64,000 nt of DNA from Alitta virens (lineage: Eukaryota; Annelida; Polychaeta; Phyllodocida; Nereididae), in assembly GCA_932294295.1 (NCBI GenBank), contig OW028580.1, positions 9,825,374 through 9,889,373 on the forward strand. Reading direction: 5' to 3'. Below the pieces are notes generated by a model. That model was not told where the DNA came from. It worked only from the letters and a program-made list of their open reading frames with translations, and did no database searches. The position numbers were made by a program, and so were the translations under genes. Below, piece by piece: positions 61,101 to 64,000 of this stretch. Position 1 is the first letter of the stretch. Each line of letters opens with the position of its first letter.

Positions 61101-64000
61101 AACACTTTTTTTGTTGTTCACACTTTGTTTGTTTGTTGTTCACACTTTTTTTGTTTGTTGTTCACACTTTGTTTGTTTGTTGTTCACACATTTTTTGTTT
61201 GTTGTTCACACTTTTTTTGGTTTCTTGTTCACACTTTGTTTGTTTGTTGTTCACACATTTTTTGTTTGTTGTTTACACTTTTTTTGTTTGTTGTTCACAC
61301 ATTTTTGTTTGTTGTTTACACTTTGTTTGTTGTTCACACTTTTTTTGGTTTGTTGTTCACACTTTTTTTGGTTTGTTGTTCACACTTTTTTTGGTTTGTT
61401 GCTCACACTTTTTTTGGTTTGTTGTTCACACTTTTTTTGGTTTGTTGTTCACACATTCTTTGTTTGTTGTTCACACATTCTTTGTTTGTTGTTTACACTT
61501 TGTTTGTTGTTCACACATTTTTTGGTTTATTGTTCACACTTTGTTTGTTGTTCACACTTTTTTTGGTTTGTTGTTCACACTTTTTTTGTTTGTTGTTCAC
61601 ACTTTTTTTGTTTGTTGTTCACACTTTTTTTGGTTTATTGTTCACACTTTTTTTGGTTTGTTGTTCACACTTTTTTTGTTTGTTGTTCACACATTTTTTG
61701 TTTGTTGTTTACACTTTTTTTGTTTGTTGTTCACACATTTTATGTTTGTTCTTTACACTTTGTTTGTTGTTCACACTTTTTTTGGTTTGTTGTTCACACT
61801 TTTTTTGTTGTTCACACTTTGTTTGTTTGTTGTTCACACTTTTTTTGTTTGTTGTTCACACTTTGTTTGTTTGTTGTTCACACATTTTTTGTTTGTTGTT
61901 CACACTTTTTTTGGTTTCATGTTCACACTTTGTTTGTTTGTTGTTCACACATTTTTTGTTTGTTGTTTACACTTTTTTTGTTTGTTGTTCACACATTTTT
62001 TGGTTTATTGTTCACACTTTGTTTGTTTGTTGTTCACACTTTGTTTGTTTGTTGTTCACACTTTGTTTGTTGTTCACACTTTGTTTGTTTGTTGTTCACA
62101 CTTTTTTTGTTTGTTGTTCACACTTTTTTTGGTTTGTTGTTCACACTTTTTTTGTTTGTTGTTCACACTTTGTTTGTTGTTCACACTTTGTTTGTTGTTC
62201 ACACTTTTTTTGGTTTGTTGTTCACAATTTTTTTGGTTTGTTGTTCACACTTTTTTTGTTTGTTGTGCACACTTTTTTTGTTTGTTGTTCACACTTTTTT
62301 TGGTTTATTGTTCACACTTTTTTTGGTTTGTTGTTCACACTTTTTTTGTTTGTTGTTCACACTTTGTTTGTTGTTCACACTTTGTTTGTTTGTTGTTCAC
62401 ACTTTTTTTGTTTGTTGTTCACACTTTGTTTGTTTGTTGTTCACACATTTTTTGTTTGTTGTTCACACTTTTTTTGGTTTCTTGTTCACACTTTTTTTGT
62501 TTGTTGTTCACACATTTTTTGTTTGTTGTTTACACTTTGTTTGTTGTTCACACTTTTTTTGGTTTGTTGTTCACACTTTTTTTGGTTTGTTGTTCACACT
62601 TTTTTTGGTTTGTTGCTCACACTTTTTTTGGTTTGTTGTTCACACTTTTTTTGGTTTGTTGTTCACACTTTGTTTGTTTGTTGTTCACACATTTTTTGTT
62701 TGTTGTTTACACTTTGTTTGTTGTTCACACATTTTTTGGTTTATTGTTCACACTTTGTTTGTTGTTCACACTTTTTTTGGTTTGTTGTTCACACATTTTT
62801 TGGTTTGTTGTTCACACTTTTTTTGGTTTGTTGTTCGCACATTTTTTGGTTTGTTGTTCACACTTTTTTTGGTTTGTTGTTCACACTTTTTTTGGTTTGT
62901 TGTTCACACTTTTTTGTTGTTCACACTTTGTTTGTTTGTTGTTCACACTTTTTTTGGTTTCTTGTTCACACTTTGTTTGTTTGTTGTTCACACATTTTTT
63001 GTTTGTTGTTTACACTTTTTTTGTTTGTTGTTCACACATTTTTTGTTTGTTGTTTACACTTTGTTTGTTGTTCACACTTTTTTTGGTTTGTTGTTCACAC
63101 TTTTTTTGGTTTGTTGTTCACACTTTTTTTGGTTTGTTGCTCACACTTTTTTTGGTTTGTTGTTCACACTTTTTTTGGTTTGTTGTTCACACTTTGTTTG
63201 TTTGTTTTTCACACATTTTTTGTTTGTTGTTTACACTTTGTTTGTTGTTCACACTTTGTTTGTTTGTTGTTCACACTTTTTTTTTTTTTTGTTCACACTT
63301 TTTTTGGTTTGTTGTTCACACTTTTTTTGTTTGTTGTTCACACTTTCTTTGTTGTTCACACTTTGTTTGTTTGTTGTTCACACTTTGTTTGTTTGTTGTT
63401 CACACTTTTTTTGTTTGTTGTTCACACTTTGTTTGTTTGTTGTTCACACATTTTTTGTTTGTTGTTCACACTTTTTTTGGTTTCATGTTCACACTTTGTT
63501 TGTTTGTTGTTCACACATTTTTTGTTTGTTGTTTACACTTTTTTTGTTTGTTGTTCACACTTTTTTTGGTTTCTTGTTCACACTTTGTTTGTTTGTTGTT
63601 CACACATTTTTTGTTTGTTGTTTACACTTTTTTTGTTTGTTGTTCACACATTTTTTGGTTTATTGTTCACACTTTGTTTGTTTGTTGTTCACACTTTGTT
63701 TGTTTGTTGTTCACACTTTTTTTGGTTTCATGTTCACACTTTGTTTGTTTGTTGTTCACACATTTTTTGTTTGTTGTTTACACTTTTTTTGTTTGTTGTT
63801 CACACATTTTTTGTTTGTTGTTCACACTTTTTTTGGTTTCTTGTTCACACTTTTTTTGTTTGTTGTTCACACATTTTTTGTTTGTTGTTTACACTTTGTT
63901 TGTTGTTCACACTTTTTTTGGTTTGTTGTTCACACTTTTTTTGGTTTGTTGTTCACACTTTTTTTGGTTTGTTGCTCACACTTTTTTTGGTTTGTTGTTC

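Larger units (their letters stand above)
39130..63290. repeat. Family of ten 13-14 T tracts in Region V
   Basis: An unusual unit, CACAC followed by 13 or 14 T and then GTTCACAC, occurs at 39,130-39,143, 40,784-40,797, 44,047-44,060, 45,938-45,951, 49,571-49,584, 53,579-53,592, 57,085-57,097, 57,844-57,856, 58,244-58,257 and 63,277-63,290. Tracts at 57,085 and 57,844 have 13 T and the rest 14. Each follows a pair of 22/18-bp CACACTTTG units, so the tract marks one point in the HOR. It reads as a unit in which the G residues after the T tract were lost. Confidence 0.85.
1..64000. repeat. Satellite DNA array of 18-24 bp units, spanning the whole window
   Basis: Every line of the window is a tandem copy of GTTGTTCACAC(C) followed by about 7 T, GG and TTT. 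Unit lengths seen: 24 bp (CACACC or CACAGC, then T-tract, GGTTT), 23 bp (CACAC+T7+GGTTT, or CACACA+T6+GGTTT), 22 bp (CACACTTTG TTTGTTT, or T7+GTTT) and 18 bp (CACACTTTGTTT). The first and last bases lie inside units, so the array continues beyond both ends. No stretch of even 50 bp departs from the pattern. The size, divergence among units and kilobase higher-order structure are what is known from eukaryotic heterochromatic satellites. The family and host are not recognised. No function other than structural or chromatin can be argued from sequence. Confidence 0.97.
38261..64000. repeat. Region V: 23/22/18-bp unit domain without CACACC units
   Basis: All units here read CACACT or CACACA before the T tract; the CACACC/CACAGC 24-bp unit is absent. 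Domain markers are GTTGCTCAC (first at about 38,299), GTTCGCACA (first at 38,974), TTTACACTTTG, GGTTTATTG, GGTTTCTTG, GGTTTCATG, GTTGTGCAC and runs of 13-14 T. The GTCTGTTG unit found before most 24-bp runs in Regions I-IV was not seen here. The GGTTAG marker falls from 41 copies to two (ending 39,555 and 58,268). Order is mosaic: the same series of markers recurs at irregular 0.45-2.2 kb spacing, with several long collinear copies. There are no genes. Confidence 0.9.

Noticed and set aside
45275..61102. Open frame of more than 5,200 codons on the + strand, and others at 34,869-42,836, 47,166-55,148, 36-7,415, 16,075-23,106 and 33,007-39,555
   Set aside because: The frames are open only because the repeat lacks stop codons on this strand. 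Overlapping frames are open together, the translation is the satellite unit read as FLVCCSH-, VVHTFFW- or GLLFTPF-type repeats, and unit-length changes switch freely between them. There is no ordinary coding sequence.
1..64000. CRISPR array
   Set aside because: Repeats are head to tail with no spacers, and there are no cas genes.
1..64000. Telomere or interstitial telomere repeats (T-rich units ending in GG or GGG)
   Set aside because: The unit is 18-24 bp with a conserved GTTCACAC core, unlike the usual 5-10 bp telomere repeats. TTTTTTGGG and TTTTTTAGG are isolated variants, not a tandem series.
1..64000. G-quadruplex potential
   Set aside because: G runs are mostly GG, at most GGG, separated by about 20 bp of other sequence, too far apart for a convincing four-run motif.
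1..64000. CENP-B box as evidence for a centromere
   Set aside because: No TTCG...CGGG-type motif was seen. TTCGCAC and TTCGTCAC units lack the rest of the box.
1..64000. Embedded transposon, tRNA, rRNA or unique spacer
   Set aside because: I scanned every line for a break in the GTTGTTCAC pattern and found none longer than a few bases. The most divergent spots (48,784-48,792, 50,176-50,185, 24,026-24,038, 35,903-35,915) are single altered units.
1..64000. The window as a pure assembly artefact
   Set aside because: Unit variants are ordered, clustered and shared between distant copies with a few single-base differences, which is expected of real array evolution. The exact copy number and the 25-bp units at 35.8-37.05 kb still need read support.

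Overview
The window is one uninterrupted tandem-repeat (satellite) array. From base 1 to base 64,000 every stretch I read is built from the same short unit or its close variants. The array enters and leaves the window in phase, so both ends lie outside it. I see no protein gene, rRNA, tRNA, transposon, CRISPR array, origin or unique sequence. The base unit on the + strand is GTTGTTCACAC(C), then a tract of about 7 T, then GG, then TTT. It is 24 bp in its commonest form, with 23-, 22- and 18-bp variants and rare 25-bp ones. The + strand is very T-rich: a standard 24-bp unit has 14 T, 4 G, 4 C and 2 A. The A residues sit almost only in the CACAC core.

A satellite of at least 64 kb, made of 18-24 bp monomers organised into kilobase higher-order repeats (HORs), is typical of eukaryotic heterochromatin such as pericentromeric, subtelomeric or sex-chromosome blocks. 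I do not recognise the family and cannot name the organism. The very long open frames on both strands, up to more than 5,000 codons, follow from the unit's composition and are not genes.

Layout. Region I (1-11,146) has long runs of 24-bp units alternating with clusters of short 18/22/23-bp units, and contains a 1,837-bp tandem duplication. Region II (11,147-24,616) holds HORs of about 1.7-2.8 kb marked by a unit mutated to GTTAACACC. Region III (24,617-34,868) holds HORs of about 2.1-2.2 kb rich in short-unit clusters and in a GGTTAG marker. Region IV (34,869-38,260) is a transition zone with a local cluster of 25-bp units carrying one extra base in the CAC core. Region V (38,261-64,000) no longer contains the CACACC 24-bp unit. 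It is built of 23/22/18-bp units with its own markers (GCTCAC, TTCGCAC, TTTACAC, GGTTTCATG, and 13-14 T tracts) and shows large recent duplications of 1,891 and 1,447 bp plus copies about 5.5 and 8.0 kb apart.

Nothing here works as a gene system. What the sequence records is how the array evolved: short-unit amplification, local homogenisation, and segmental unequal exchange on scales from 24 bp to 8 kb. All counts and boundaries come from reading by eye; offsets were checked at marker bases.
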